From: Nymphaea colorata
Lineage: Eukaryota; Streptophyta; Magnoliopsida; Nymphaeales; Nymphaeaceae
DNA: 64,000 bases
Reading direction: 5' to 3'
Assembly: GCF_008831285.2 (NCBI RefSeq)
Contig: NC_045139.1
Coordinates: 20,006,412 to 20,070,411, forward strand
In this document: one piece after another, positions 33,861-46,079 of the stretch
Layout: each line of letters opens with the position of its first letter
Numbering within the stretch: position 1 is the first letter of the stretch
The notes under the pieces: model-generated
The model's input: only the letters and a program-made list of their open reading frames with translations
Database searches by the model: none
What the model was told of the DNA's origin: nothing
Made by a program: the position numbers and the translations under genes

Positions 33861-35625
33861 CGCACTTATATATCATAAATTTAAGCGATGGTAAGTTTTG
33901 AGAAACTGCATTCCATGCATGATGTTGTAAAACCACTTGCCTATTATTGGAAGTTTTGTAAACTTACAAAAAGATTGGACCTCTCAGAGAATAAGTTTAT
34001 ATAAAGAAAGTGCCAAACCTTCTTTCTCAATTTTTGGGTATTTCTATATTCAAATCCATTACCATAAGCGTTCTTTCTATTTCCGCTACTGATTTTATTG
34101 TATGCTCATGTCATGTTGTCATATAATGTTATAGTCCATATATTTAAAAGAGCTTGATTTCATATTTTTTGTTACTAAAGAAGGTTTTGATTTATATATC
34201 TATTGAAATGGAAATTATGGCAATGGATTTCAACTATAGAAATATGTAACTTCTCTTTGACGAAGGAGAAATACAACTGAGATATACAAATGTAAAAGAA
34301 AACACAATTTATTACACCTTGTTTCCCTCCTTTGATTTCTTATTGGCTTATAATCTGGACTGGTGATGCTTTTGTAGGTTTTCCAACTGGATCCATGTAA
34401 TTAGGTGCAAACTGCACCATGCCCTAATCTGATAAAAAATGGACTTCATGAAACTCGTAACATGAAACCGAAGTCGTTGGGTCCAAATGCAACACTTTGA
34501 CCTTTTGGCATTTCTAAGTGTTCCATGTCAGCATAATTGAAAAAGGATTTGTTGGATCACATACTGTGAGTTCCATAAAGAGAAAAAAAATGGGTTGATT
34601 CGCCTAGAACATGACACACTTTGCACTTAAGATTGTATACACTTATCCAAGGAAAGTAAGATCTCACACCTAGGCTTCACTTGGTCCATTTAGAAATTAA
34701 AATTCTTTGGGATCTTTTTGTATGTCTTTAGTTTGCAATTGGATAGTGTATCTAATTTGGAGAGGCCATACTCATTTAGTAACTTTAATTTTTTGGAAAG
34801 CTCTACTTTTTGTAGTTTGGTGGATAATTTCTTTAGATTACTTCATTTAAGTATGTTTACATGAATAGAAAATGAATCTTCTCCGAATAGGAAGTTAAAT
34901 ATCTTATTTAACTTTACAAGAGATTTGGTGTAGCTGATTTGATTTGATGAATTATGAACCTGTTTCTCAATTTCCTTTGAATTTATTTATTTTTATGTTA
35001 CTTTCTTCATTTACCTGTAATTTCTTTTTGATTTCATGTTTTCACCTGTGATTCTAAATTTCGTTGTAAAGTAACATATATAGTCTAGTATTTTGGTGAT
35101 TGCATTGTCACATGAGGATCATATTGCATCCATAAAGCAATAATCTAGAATTGGTCTTAAAATATCACTTCACTCAACATCCATCATTTTATTAGTTCAC
35201 AACTACATAAAAGTGCTTGCTGCAAACATATGCATAATTTAAATCAAGTCAGATTCAGATCTGCTAACCTGCATGCGTGTGTGTGCGTATATATTGACTT
35301 CGATGCAGATCAATTAGATGTGATCAAAAGACATGAGATCCATATCTATATTTACTGGCTTATTTCAAGAATGCTTCATATCTTTAAAATTATCTTTTAT
35401 TTTTAATTCAATTTATAAAAATAAAACACAAAAAACTAAGACTAAACTCAAGTATGTTTAACTCAATAGGTCAAGCTAAGTTCAGATCCATATCCAAAAC
35501 AAATATATTTGTAACAATGAACATATCCCAAACATATTATTTTCAAGACAAATCAGATTTAGATCCAAATCACTTTTGACAGTGCAGTGCAGAAATGTAC
35601 TTTCAAAACAATATAGACCCATTAA

Positions 35626-35760
35626 CATGAGCACCCCGTTAAGGCATGGGGAGGAGGAAAGGCGTGGGTGAGAAACTGCATTCTGCCACCTATCATGAGC
35701 ACCCCATTAAGGCATGGGGAGGAGGAAAGGTGTGGTGAGAAAAGAGAAAAAAGAGAGGAA
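35626..35760. repeat. 68-bp direct duplication
   Basis: CATGAGCACCCC(G/A)TTAAGG begins copies at 35626 and 35694; both continue GCATGGGGAGGAGGAAAGG. They differ by about three substitutions and a one-base indel. Confidence 0.93.
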
Positions 35761-35830
35761 AAATAAACCACGAGCATGGTGAAGAAAGAGAAAAATGGGA
35801 GGAAAAATGAAAAGAGGTGTAATAATGGCA

Positions 35831-35900
35831 GTCTCGGCCTCTAAACCTTGCTGTGGCTGCAAGGAAGTCTCGGCCTCTAAACCTTGCTGTGGCTGCAAGG
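35831..35900. repeat. 35-bp perfect tandem duplication
   Basis: A unit starting AGTCTCGGCCTCTAAACCTT and ending GGCTGCAAGGA is repeated twice in immediate succession without mismatch. Confidence 0.93.
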
Positions 35901-35939
35901 AATGCACCATAGACCACGCTTCGCACGATAGTGGGATCA

Positions 35940-36720
35940 AAACGTAGCTTGAATCGCCAGTAGCGGATTGCCGGCCGTCACTTCTCTAGAGATTCAAACG
36001 ATAAGCGCACGGTGGACGAGAATCCACGATGAACATTCACTCTCCACGCCAAAGCAATGAAGAAAACCTCGAAACTGAAATTGAATTGAATAATGAATGC
36101 TTAACAAAAGAGTCACGGTCTCATCCTTATGTAGTTCATGGCTGAACCGGCGCACACCCATCTCGATACGAGACGCACACCAACAAGAATCAAATAAAGT
36201 GTTTCTAAGCAAAAGCAAAGCAATAAAGGTTCGGGCTAAGCCCGACACTTGCTCAGGTGACCCGCCTGAGCTCGTCCACATGTCCTCCATCAGCTGTATC
36301 TTGGGTGGGCTTGGCCCTCACCCGCCTAGGTTGGCCCTAGGATGCTGCAACTAAATCGCTAGACTCGTCCATCTCGTGGCTGGCTGGCTGGTCGGGCCCG
36401 GATGTGATCTCCGTGTGTGCTTGGCCGAGCTGCGTTGGCGCACTCTGCTGGCCCGTTGCGACGTCTGTCTGGGATAGCCTCACATTCAGCTCCTCGTTCC
36501 CCTCCATGCGCTGCTCCTGGTCCTCACCAACGGCCTCGGCATTCTCGGCTGTGGTCATGGCCATGCGTGCCGCTGCTGCGCGCACATTCCTTGGCCACTG
36601 GTCAGCCTCCTCGGCGGGACTCGGCGTCATTCCAAGAGGGTCTGTATCAAGCCCCCACAGTGGGCCCTGCCATCGCTCTTGCGAGACGGCAAGGGGAAAA
36701 GAGAGAGCAAACATACATGC
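35940..36720 (-). other. GC-rich block, possibly LTR or retroelement derived
   Basis: It is much richer in GC than its flanks. On the - strand a 125-codon frame (36714-36337) is hydrophilic, rich in Ala, Glu and Gln, and reminiscent of retroelement gag leaders without any diagnostic motif. Downstream on the same strand, 36120-35940 has an ATTCATTATTCAATTCAATT to TTGATCCCACTATC stretch that looks like an LTR 3' region. No RT, integrase or priming site was found, so the class is open. Confidence 0.3.
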
Positions 36721-37539
36721 ATTTTCGAACTTCGAAGATTTTTTTTTTGGTAAAGTAAAATATTCTTTTCAAACTTTTAGCTTTTTTGTTATCCTTTTTA
36801 TCCTTATAAAAAAAATCTTTTTATAACCAAAGGTACTCCGATCATCATATATGATGGTGCATAATTTTTTTTTGTACACACCATGGTGCATATAACTAGC
36901 TTTGAAGGGCTAGAGCTGTCTTTTTTTTAAAACCTTTCTTTTTCTTTTAAAATTTGTCAAGGAAGAGTATTTTCATATTTTATAATATTATGTTAACATT
37001 TTTGTTGGAGAAGCCGTTGCTTGGAAGTTTGGGGGAAAAATTGCTGACCTTTTTATTGATGTTCAAAAGTTAGTCACCTCTTTTTCCTTGTATCATTTGT
37101 TGAATGCCAATTTTTAATCTTTTCCAAATTTAGTTTCACAGATTTACATTAAAACATATATATAATAATAATTTGAATTGGAAGTAGTAAAATTTTACTA
37201 ATTTATATTTGTGTGGCACTTTAAGAAACTTATTGAAGAGTGAATAATCGATTAGGATTTTCAGCAAGCAAAAATAATTCTTGTTATTTTTCTTTACCCT
37301 TTTAAAGTTATTAAGATGAGAAACACTATAATAAGGGAAGTCACCTAGATGAGAGTGCAAAAGGTTAACCATTTAGAGAGAGTAGGGATAGTTTAATTGC
37401 AGCTAAAGTTATTTAAAGACATTAAACACATGAGAAAAATGTTCTACATAATTATATTCCAAATAACGAATGAGAACTTCCATTATCAAAGAAAGAGCAC
37501 CCTTATTGGTTCATGGGAAAGAGGACTAGAGGTTATTAA

Positions 37540-37720
37540 GGGTGGGTGACGGGCTTAGGGCCCGTTGAGCTTTCTGGCTGTGCCCGAAATCAAATCAGGC
37601 AAGGGTTGTGCTCGGATTGAACAGGGTCAGACCCAATGTTTATACATTTTTCATTACACATATATATAATATTTTATTTTTTTATTAATTTTTTAGGGTT
37701 TAGGGTTTAGGGCCTAGAGT
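37540..37720. repeat. GGGTGGG...GGGCCCG terminus of a hAT-type MITE, and a telomere-like run
   Basis: TTAAGGGTGGGTGACGGGCT at 37537-37556 resembles the outer end of the MITE at 49939-50173 (TAAGGGTGGGTATCGG on its - strand). At 37694-37713 there are about three TTTAGGG units, the plant telomere motif, too short to mean more than chance or an interstitial trace. The partner end is not clear. Confidence 0.35.
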
Positions 37721-37981
37721 TTACAGTCGAATTGAGGTCGGATGCGGTTTATTAGTTCGTATGTGTTGTAAAACATGAAGGAGCTCGAAACTGGACTTCA
37801 TGTTGGCACCAAAGTGTAATGGGTACGCAGCTCTGAGTGGGTTTGACCTAGACTTAGGTCGTTTGATAACTGTCCTGGTGGATAGAATGGCATGACGTCT
37901 TGTCCATTGCACCAATATCCTCTTATTTCTGTCAATGTCATTCTTTCTCTATGTTACCATGTGGAGTAAGGTCAATCATGA

Positions 37982-38278
37982 TTATGTAAGCCATGTGATG
38001 GCTGGCAATGGGCATGCCAAGGAATCCCAGCCATTTGCCTGCTTCTTCTGCTGGTTCAGTTGGTTTAGGGGAGAGGAGAGAAGGGGAAAGGGACGAGGTT
38101 GATGAAGAGTCTGCGTGCTCTCTCTCTCTCTCACTAGGAGTGGGATTCGCGAAAAGAATATGAGGGCGTTCCCCATAGAAGACGCGATCAAGTGCAGCTT
38201 TGTAGAGGTCTCTCCCCATTCGTCGATCGGCTTTTTCTCGATCCTGGCAAGGAAGGATTGGCGTAGCGTCACCGTCAC
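37982..38278 (-). pseudogene. coding-like fragment, family unknown
   Basis: The - strand frame from 38278 reads TLRQSFLARIEKKPIDEWGE, then KLHLIASSMGNALIFFSRIP, and then becomes low-complexity. The first 45 codons have a protein-like composition and sit in a patch that is less AT-rich than its flanks, but I cannot name the family. It ends near 38110 at a CT-rich run. Confidence 0.3.
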
Positions 38279-38316
38279 GAAATTGACTCCTCTTTTACTT
38301 TCTTCTCATCCTTTAC

Positions 38317-38361
<45 letters not shown>
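38317..38361. repeat. 45-bp poly(T) tract with one interruption
   Basis: Eleven T, one C, then 33 T. Read on the - strand it is an oligo(A) run that could be the tail of a retroposed sequence whose body would lie to the right (38362 onward), but nothing there is recognisable. Confidence 0.9.
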
Positions 38362-38362
<1 letters not shown>

Positions 38363-39841
38363 GTGGGGGGAGGGGTTGAACTCAAAAAGGAAAAGAGAAT
38401 GAGGACAGCTTGCTCTGTTGCAGCTTTAATCCTCCATCCCTCGCATCTGCTCTGCTCCTCACTCCACTGCCAATCCCAGCTTTTGGTCTCCAACCTCACA
38501 GCAAGAAACACTTACACGGTTACTAGCTTTCCGACAAATACTTGGCAAAATATAGGGTTTGACTATGCAAGTATATTAGAAACGTATTCTAAGCTGTTTG
38601 GATCATTTAAATTTAGCAAATACTGCCCTTTCACGAAAGTACGCATTGCACAGAAGAGTGAAAGCTTCTAAAACCTTCCTCTGGTTCTGTTTTTCCATTA
38701 AAAGCTAGATGCTTAAATTTCCGTGAAAGGGTTCGGAAAGAAACTTAATTTGTCCTCTGTCCTTCAACCGCTAATTGAAGTTGAAAATTTTAGTCAGTTA
38801 CATGTTGACGTATACTTGTCACGGAAGACATCGCTTTTAAAAGCTTCTTACGCACACTCGCAATATTCTCCACTACACCGAAAGTTAGGAAGTATTCCTT
38901 TTGGAGGAGGGATAGAGAAAGAGAGGGAGACATATATAAAAGTGGAGACTCAATGTAAGGTACTATAAAACAGTAGATAACGCGTGTATTAAAGCAGCAT
39001 GTATATCAGTTATTTGAGATCCCACAGATGACAAATCCTCATATTTGAGACCGACACTCTCCTCACGGTCAATTCTCTTGTATAGCGTCAAAAAAAGTGT
39101 GATTTGAGCAAGGTATTGGGGACCTAATGTACTTAGAGTGAGGGTTTTTCACTCAAAGCCGAAGTTTTCATCCAATACTTTATATACCTAATGTACAAGG
39201 CTTTTAACTTACATGCCAATAACTCCTTTTTGCAAGACAAAAGTTTGATGCATGACTATCTATCAACTCTTGCCCTTACTGTTGTGCCAACTCCAAAGAA
39301 AGTACCATGGTCGATGGCAAATTACAATAAAAAACCTTCTCCATATGTCATGATGAGGCACACCTTTCTTTGGTTCCTAAAAAAAAGGGTGGGGGGAGGA
39401 GGGGGGCCTCATGGGGCTAAAAATTGCGAATCTGCCACAGCTCCTCTCCCACTTAAGCCAACTCGGGTCAAAAAGTGTAATTCTTTGCTTGATAAATATC
39501 TGCAATCTTTTTCCGTTGTCGGGGAACTCTAGCTGGACGCATTACCAAGGCATTTGTTCATATTAGAGGCATTTAAATGTTTGTTGTATTGAGCTAAAAT
39601 TATTCAGCTGGTAGAATGAAACAAGAAGGAAAATTGGTTATTCCCAATGGTTGCATCTGCTCTATCAGTTACGAATTAAAATTCAAAAGAAAATGAGTTA
39701 TAGAGAAGACCAAATAAGAAATTAAAGAAAAAGTACCTGTTAGCTCTTTGAAGATTGAAGACTTTGAATAACGTATGTTGGGACCTTTAAATATGAAAAT
39801 TACACCCCCACAACTTTTTTTTTTCCTGCCTTGCAGCATCA
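38362..39841. other. 1.5-kb stretch with no supportable gene
   Basis: Frames of up to 113 codons (39191-39532) contain a G run and no family motif. Nothing supports expression. Confidence 0.4.
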
Positions 39842-40001
39842 AAGGGTTGTTTGCAGCAGAGATACTTTGTAAATGTCCCATGAGTCTGGTCCAAAGATTG
39901 AGTTAGGCTTATGAAACATTAGTTTTAGTGTTCCATGAATCTACCCAATAAAACAAATTCATAAAACACTCACAAATTGTTTTTGCTGTCAAACAACCCT
40001 T
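39842..40001. mobile_element. 160-bp MITE with AAGGGTTGTTTG termini
   Basis: The left end is AAGGGTTGTTTGCAGCAGAG. The right end, read on the - strand from 40001, is AAGGGTTGTTTGACAGCAAA. The twelve outer bases are identical, and CAGCA is shared with a one-base offset. No clear target duplication is visible, so the superfamily is undecided. Confidence 0.65.
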
Positions 40002-40416
40002 AAAATTGTGCAATAATGTACTGGAACGTACATGATGTGTTCCTTTTTTGAGAAGTTGATACAAATGTCGAACATAAAACATGTGAAACAGCTCGGGCAG
40101 AGAACATGGGGTATATATTCTTGAGGTGTTCCTCAGCGTCAGGTTGTAAACCCTGCTAGACCTCTACTATCCTCCACCAAATTGATGTCTTGTAAGAGTT
40201 CCGTCGTGCACGTAGTGGCTTTCTCATAAGGTCCAAAATAGAGTTAGAGCCTTGTTGATGTCTGCATGGATGGGGTGCTCGATGAATTAAAATCCCCTCC
40301 CTATACAACACTTGGGCCCTTGACCCACCTCCATGACGGGCGCCATGGGCCCTTTCAAATCACCTCCTGGTGGGCTAAGAGAACCTGTGTCTTATATGAA
40401 GTCTGGATGCAATAGT

Positions 40417-41455
40417 ACCCAAAAAAAAAAGTTTTTACTTAATGAGAAAAACACTAAAAATAAGCAAAACTTCACTAAAAGTTATACTAATGTTTCCACA
40501 CTAAGTCAGCAAAAATTAACTTTTATTAATGTGATCGAATAAATATAACTAAAAATAGATTTTGAAGATTTATTTTTATTACTTTTACTAACACAATTAT
40601 ACATCACTAAAATTGTGATAGTTTTACTGATGTAATGCTTTCATCAGTGAAAAGAGTACTTTTCACAGGTTGTGGAAAATGAAGTGGTAGACCTACAGCG
40701 GTGAGACAGTGTCACTTGAATAATTAAAAACAAAGGAACTCTCATAACTATTATTCTCAATCAAGGGGGTTTTAGATCTTCAGCAACTTGGCTGGCAGAT
40801 TAGGCTAAAAAAACCAACAAAAAAAACTAAATAAAATTAATAACAATGAGAACAATGAGAAATAAGAAAAAGAAGAAACAAAAGCAGAATGTAAAAAAGG
40901 AACTCACAAGAAGTTTGGCATCCATAATGGGAGTGGCAATTAGCATCATTTTGTTTCAATATAATCTAAATTGTAGATAAGTAATAAAAAACTAAGCATA
41001 TAAAATATGTGGAGAGAGACGGAGTGAGAAAATGAGGGGAAGAGAGAAAGAGAGACAATGAGGGTTGGGAGTGGAGAGAGAGAGAGAGGGAGAGAAACAT
41101 ACATTTGAGCGAGTAAGATTGAGGAAACAAGGAAGAGAAAGTAGGAAAAAGAGGATGATGCATCTATTTTTATAACCCAGCTAGAGATTTACTGATGTGA
41201 TTGTTTTCGTGTCACTAAAAGTTTAAATATGGGAAGAAAAGGAAGGACGGGAGGAAATTTAAATATTTAACGTTTACTAACATGAAGTATCGTTGTGTCA
41301 CTAATGATTAGATTTTTGAAATAAAAAAATGTAGGAGATCAAAAAGTTGAAACTTTTATTGACATATACAAGTGACCATTGAAGGTCATAACCTTTATTG
41401 ACATATAACATATACAGGTGAAGGTCAGCAATGATTGACCTTCACTGACATTTAT
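40417..41455. mobile_element. subterminal repeat region of a decayed, probably CACTA-like element
   Basis: The region has repeated sense and antisense copies of TTTACTGATGT and TCACTAAAAGT motifs (for example near 40470, 40585, 40620, 41185, 41210 and 41275). It starts with an A10-GTTTTTACT stretch that resembles a degraded CACTA left end. No intact terminus or target duplication is seen. Confidence 0.4.
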
Positions 41456-41790
41456 TTTGCATTGATGGAAGTTTTCACTCAATGAACCTATACTGGTCAC
41501 CACTATACGTTTATTCACAGAATCCCAAAAACCAACGACCTTTCAATGACCCAGATCCTTGTACTTCAATATAGACTACATCTTCACTGACATTTCTAAT
41601 GATTGACTTGTACGATGAAGGTTTTCACTCTACGGACCTATAGAGTGAATATTCTCACTGCTATATGCTTTCTACACATAACACAAAAACACCAATGAGG
41701 ATCCTTGCTTGTCAATATAGATACACAACTTTATTGATGTTTGAAGGAAAATGTCAGTAATGATTGATCTGTATGATGAAACTTTTCACT
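41455..41790. repeat. three diverged repeats of about 150-160 bp
   Basis: The phrase GATGAA(A)(G/C)NTTTTCACT recurs at about 41464, 41614 and 41775. Each copy is flanked by ATTGA-rich sequence, CAATATAGA(C/T)TACA and TCACTGACATTT-like segments. The last copy runs directly into a FAR1-type fragment. Confidence 0.7.
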
Positions 41791-41794
41791 TCTA

Positions 41795-42090
41795 CTATCG
41801 CCTGTACATTGAGATTGCATCGGAAGGCAACAAAGGCCTTTGTCACGACTGGAGAAATAGCATTTGATGAAGATATTACTCTAAGCCAGATATATAATTA
41901 CATTGGTAAGTCGAATGGTGGGTGCGGGAATGTACACTTCACTCTGTCTCGCCTAAGAAACCACATATTGTTAAAAGTGATGAAATACATTAGTAGGTTA
42001 ACTATAGAAAAGATCGAGTAAGGACTTTAGATTTTATAGTGCAATTCAATTGGATGATGATAGACATGTAACAATCATATTTTATCTAGA
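41795..42090 (+). pseudogene. FAR1/MULE transposase linker fragment
   Basis: KATKAFVTTGEIAFDEDITL, QIYNYIGKSNGGCGNVHFTL then, past a stop at about 42018, ILYSAIQLDDDRHVTIIF. The last phrase is the start of the MULE transposase domain of FAR1-type proteins (F-[FY]-[YS]-[AS]-I-[QD]-[LV]-D-[ED]-[DE]) and the middle matches the K-S-x-G-G-x-x-N-[VL] linker. The remaining transposase and the DNA-binding domain are missing. Confidence 0.7.
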
Positions 42091-42924
42091 AACTTGATCA
42101 TGAGTATATTATCAATGCTTCAAAGATGTTGTAATCTTCAATACCATAGTGAAGATCAACACTCGCCAGTGGCATTTTGCTTAATTTCTGCACATGAACC
42201 ACATGCATAGAGTATGCATATTTATTTGGTGCATTATTTTATGATCAAACGACAAAAAATTTTGTTTAGTTGTTTTCAATGTTACTTACCATATTGAATT
42301 ACATTTCTTTCTTGTTTGTGTTGATGGATTGCATCTAATCTTTTTTTCCTTTTTTGTATAATTTAATATGAAGTTGAGTTTCTAGAAATCTTGAACTTCT
42401 ACAAGAAGCATGCGATGTTGAGCTGGTTGACCCTTTTTTGTGCATCATATTTTTCTCGTAATTTATTATTTATGAAGGTGTTCATGTCATTTGTTTCAGC
42501 TTAAAAGTGTTCAAATAAGCTCCTCAAGGATTTGAACAAGGGCTTGGTGAATAATAGGAGCATTCATGAGAAGTTTTCTACATCTTTTGACATGTATGGG
42601 TTCTTGATGTCTGAGATATTGAAATAGACCTAATCTATGGTAAGGTTTTCTCATTTCTACCGATTCTCTGTAGGTAGGTTTTCCCTTGTAACATTACATT
42701 GGTTCATGGAAATGAAGCTTTTGTTTCTCTTAATATGCTTTTGAGTTTTTTGGTTTTGGAATAGGAACTCTAGGTCTACATGGCCTTATAGAAGTTTAGA
42801 TTTGGTTGTTGATGCTGAACTGCATTTATCCAAAGAATAGATCTAGTGTTCTTTTTTTTTTTGTCTTGCTTCCTAATGAGGTGGTTGCCATTGTTCTATT
42901 GCATTTCTTAGCCAAGTGATATGA

Positions 42925-43085
42925 TGCTGCAATAGCTATGGGTTGAAGCAAGCAATGCAACTAGGATTCAAGGCCTATGCCAAGCAGGTCAAAGCCAATG
43001 CAATTGCTTTTGGCAATTAGTTGATGACAAGAGCTACAAGCTCATCATTTGTGGCACTTGAAACCACCTTTTGTTGTGGGATCTT
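42925..43085 (+). pseudogene. serine hydroxymethyltransferase (SHMT) fragment
   Basis: The frame LKQAMQLGFKAYAKQVKANA then IAFGN, stop, LM is followed in a shifted frame by DKSYKLIICGT, stop, NHLLLWDL. This is the SHMT segment between the PLP-binding lysine region and the ENHLVLWDLRPLG motif. The Glu of ENH is a stop here (GAA to TGA by shift or substitution) and Tyr after GN is TAG. Native SHMT converts serine and tetrahydrofolate to glycine and methylene-tetrahydrofolate. About 50 codons remain. No intron is visible inside, which is normal for this exon and says nothing on mechanism. Confidence 0.75.
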
Positions 43086-45302
43086 TAGCCTCTTTGGATT
43101 GAGGAGCATGGTTCTTCTATTACATCTAAAGATTCTCCCATGGCAGATGGTGCTCAACAAATTGTCTTTTGTTTTACAAGAAACAAAGTAGAGAAACTCT
43201 TAATAAGAATGTTGTTTTTGAAGACACACTAATTTTCTGTTTGGACCCTAGCGATCAGTATGGATCATGGCAATGGACTTGGGAGATCTGGTGGATACAC
43301 TCTGATGCATGGTGATATTATAACACTATTAAGAAACCAACCTTAGGGGAATTCTTGATCAATAACAAGAATGTTAAAATTTCAATACTAGAGTTCTACC
43401 TAATTATAGCTTACCCATAGAAGGAGAAACATGTGAATTTCATATGTTTCATGGATACATTCATCTTATTTTATAGTGATTACTATATCTTTTTCTGGCT
43501 AGCAAACTTAAGGACTCTATAAGCACTAGCCCGACAAGCTCTGCCAAAAAATGAATCCTTTGGAGTGCAGAAGGTAAGATTTATTTTATATAGACATTTC
43601 AATTGGAAGATAATTATTGGATTTGTTTAATGGCTGTTATGATTACCAGATAACAAGAAATATTTAATACCTCAATAACAAGATCAAACTCAATGTATTC
43701 AAAATACCCCCCATTTTCATGACTCGACCTTGAAGTCACTTAAACTAGTTAGTGTAACAAAAAAAGGTAGTTTGTTCTTGTCCTAATCAGTTAACTTTCT
43801 CTTTAGTCCCCTTTTATTGTTGCAGATATTATTGATTTTATGTTTATGTTGGAAATGGAAATAGACCTTGCCTGAGCATGAAGCTCTACATGAAAGGATG
43901 CATCAATCAGAAGGGATCCAACTAATCCAATTCCATAGGGTTAGTCTACAATTTTCTTGGATAATATTAGCCATGAGAAAGGGTAGAAAACTTAAAAATG
44001 GAGCTGCTGAGGACAAGTTCTAGTATGCTGTATTATGGTGCTTCATCTCAACCTTCATGTTATGACAATTTCATCAAGAGCAATGAGAGCCATATAGTTA
44101 AACACAAGGAGTGATTTTTAAGTTCTATGCCTTCAGGTTTTGATGTTTGGAAAAGTTTTGGAACCTGCCCTTCTAGAAGAAATATCACTATTGGCATTCC
44201 TTATCCAAGCTATACCTATTGTGAATAGTGGCCATATAAGCATTTGTACAACTATAAGGCTTCATACTGCCTACTTAAGTTTTTTCCACTCATAATGCCT
44301 ATCCCGAATCTTGGAATACTTTTTTCAAATTATTTGTAGTTTCCAAATCACCATGCAAAAATGTTTGCTCCCTCTTTGGCATGATTATAAGAAGAAATAT
44401 GGAAAGCCATATGATTTTGTGGTTAGACAACTAGAAGTAAGTCTTTATGCATTCAACCTGCAAATTTTGATTTTGTTGTTATTGTTAAATGGGTTTTGCT
44501 AATTTTCTGTTTTGCAATGTTAATTATTTGTAATTGAAGGATATTAAGAGTTAGTGAGTAATGTTATGTTGTTGGTCCTTGTGACCTACAATTATTGAGA
44601 CATTTGCATGGATCTGGTTGTTAGAATTATGAAAACATATTTGCATGTTGTAGATGCACTACATGAACTATTAATTATGTAGCTTTTGTCTAAAACTATT
44701 CTTAATTATTGATATTCTTGTCATTTCATTCTTGTATAATTAATGTTGTTTAAAAGAATAAGTGATATAGAGTTGATTGGATGCAGAGTTAAACTTTGAT
44801 GGCCAATGGACTAATGGTAAGTTTATTTTATGATTGACATTTGTTTCAACTACTTTTAGAGTGTAAATTTGTTTACATGGCTTGATTGAAACCAACAACA
44901 TTGAATGAAGATAAACTTTGGATTTCCTATTAAATTGGAAGATCCACCTGCTAGTCCTGCATTGTTGGTTTACACTATTCTTGTTTTTGTTGGTTAAAAT
45001 TTTTCTTGTTCCTGCAAATTTAGAAGTTGGTTTAGATGACATCTTTCCTTTGTTCAATAAAACATCGAATGTTGTGGCTACAAAGCCACATCTATAGGGA
45101 AACATGTGAGAAAATTGAAATTTGTATTCGGCATAGCATTAGTATTGAAAGTATTACTTTTAGAAGGGTGGATTCATTCAAGAAAATAATATTTCAAGTT
45201 AAGCTGAAACTGAAACCAATGGAAATACTTTGGTATGGTGAGTTTTATCTTTGTATCTCTAGTTGTGTAATTTTCAATTAATTATGTGAAAAATATAGTG
45301 TT

Positions 45303-45307
<5 letters not shown>
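43086..45307. other. 2.2-kb stretch, one exon-like piece, no named gene
   Basis: At 44353-44432 the frame CLLPLWHDYKKKYGKPYDFV then VRQLE ends before GTAAGTC, a good donor, and looks like the end of a real exon, but I do not know the family. The rest is AT-rich with short frames. Confidence 0.35.

Positions 45308-45362
<55 letters not shown>
45308..45362. repeat. (AT)n microsatellite, about 54 bp
   Basis: An alternating TA run that abuts the CACTA-type terminus to its right. Confidence 0.96.
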
Positions 45363-45364
<2 letters not shown>

Positions 45365-45529
45365 CCAAAAGTGCAACCCGTAGATACAACTTTTAGTCAC
45401 AGTGCTAATGGGCACAGTTTGCACTACCTTTAGCTATAGTTTTGAACTATTGCTAAATGTTTTTAGCATTGGGTTTTGGTTTTTTAGCAATGATTTTAGC
45501 TATTGCTAAAAATGGTTTTTCTTATAGTG
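45363..45529. mobile_element. right terminus of a CACTA-like element
   Basis: Read on the - strand from 45529 it begins CACTATAAGAAAAACC, a CACTA TIR. Over the next 150 bp it repeats TTAGCAATAG / TTGCTAAA motifs at least six times, the expected subterminal array. The left partner was not located, so the element size is unknown. Confidence 0.6.
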
Positions 45530-46079
45530 ATAACTCTTTGAATGCAGTTGCCTATTTCATCTAAGATTTGCTGGACATGATATATATGGGATACTACATA
45601 TATTTTCAATTGCAAAAAACCTGCTTACTAATGACATTAGGATGTTATCTTAGATGGCTTTTTTCTCCAAAGGAGTAAGGGCAAATTCTAATGAATTCAC
45701 ATACTACCAAGCTAAACAAATCCCCATATAGTCGAATGAATATGATTGTAGAATGTTCATCATTATTATGTACATGAAGTCTATTTTGCTGGAAGACCAA
45801 GTAAAATTTACCCAAAATGATATGTCATACTTTCGAGTACAATTGTTCAAGACATGATCAACTACATTAATCAAAAGCTTATGGACAAGTCTATTTCAAA
45901 ACAAGAACTAGTAGAAGGCTATGCAAAACAACAACTAAAGAGGTAGACAGTATTAGCCCAACCCTACCAAGATGCAACTATGTCATTATAAAAAAAAAAC
46001 TTGTTCAACAAACATAGGAGGCGTACTATTAGAAGAGCTCATTACTCAAAATTAGAACAAATGTTCATCACGAAGTGTC

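Noticed and set aside
37693-37713. Telomere-like TTTAGGG repeats
   Set aside because: Only about three units; the same motif also occurs in plant promoters, as at 7850. Not evidence of a telomere or fusion.
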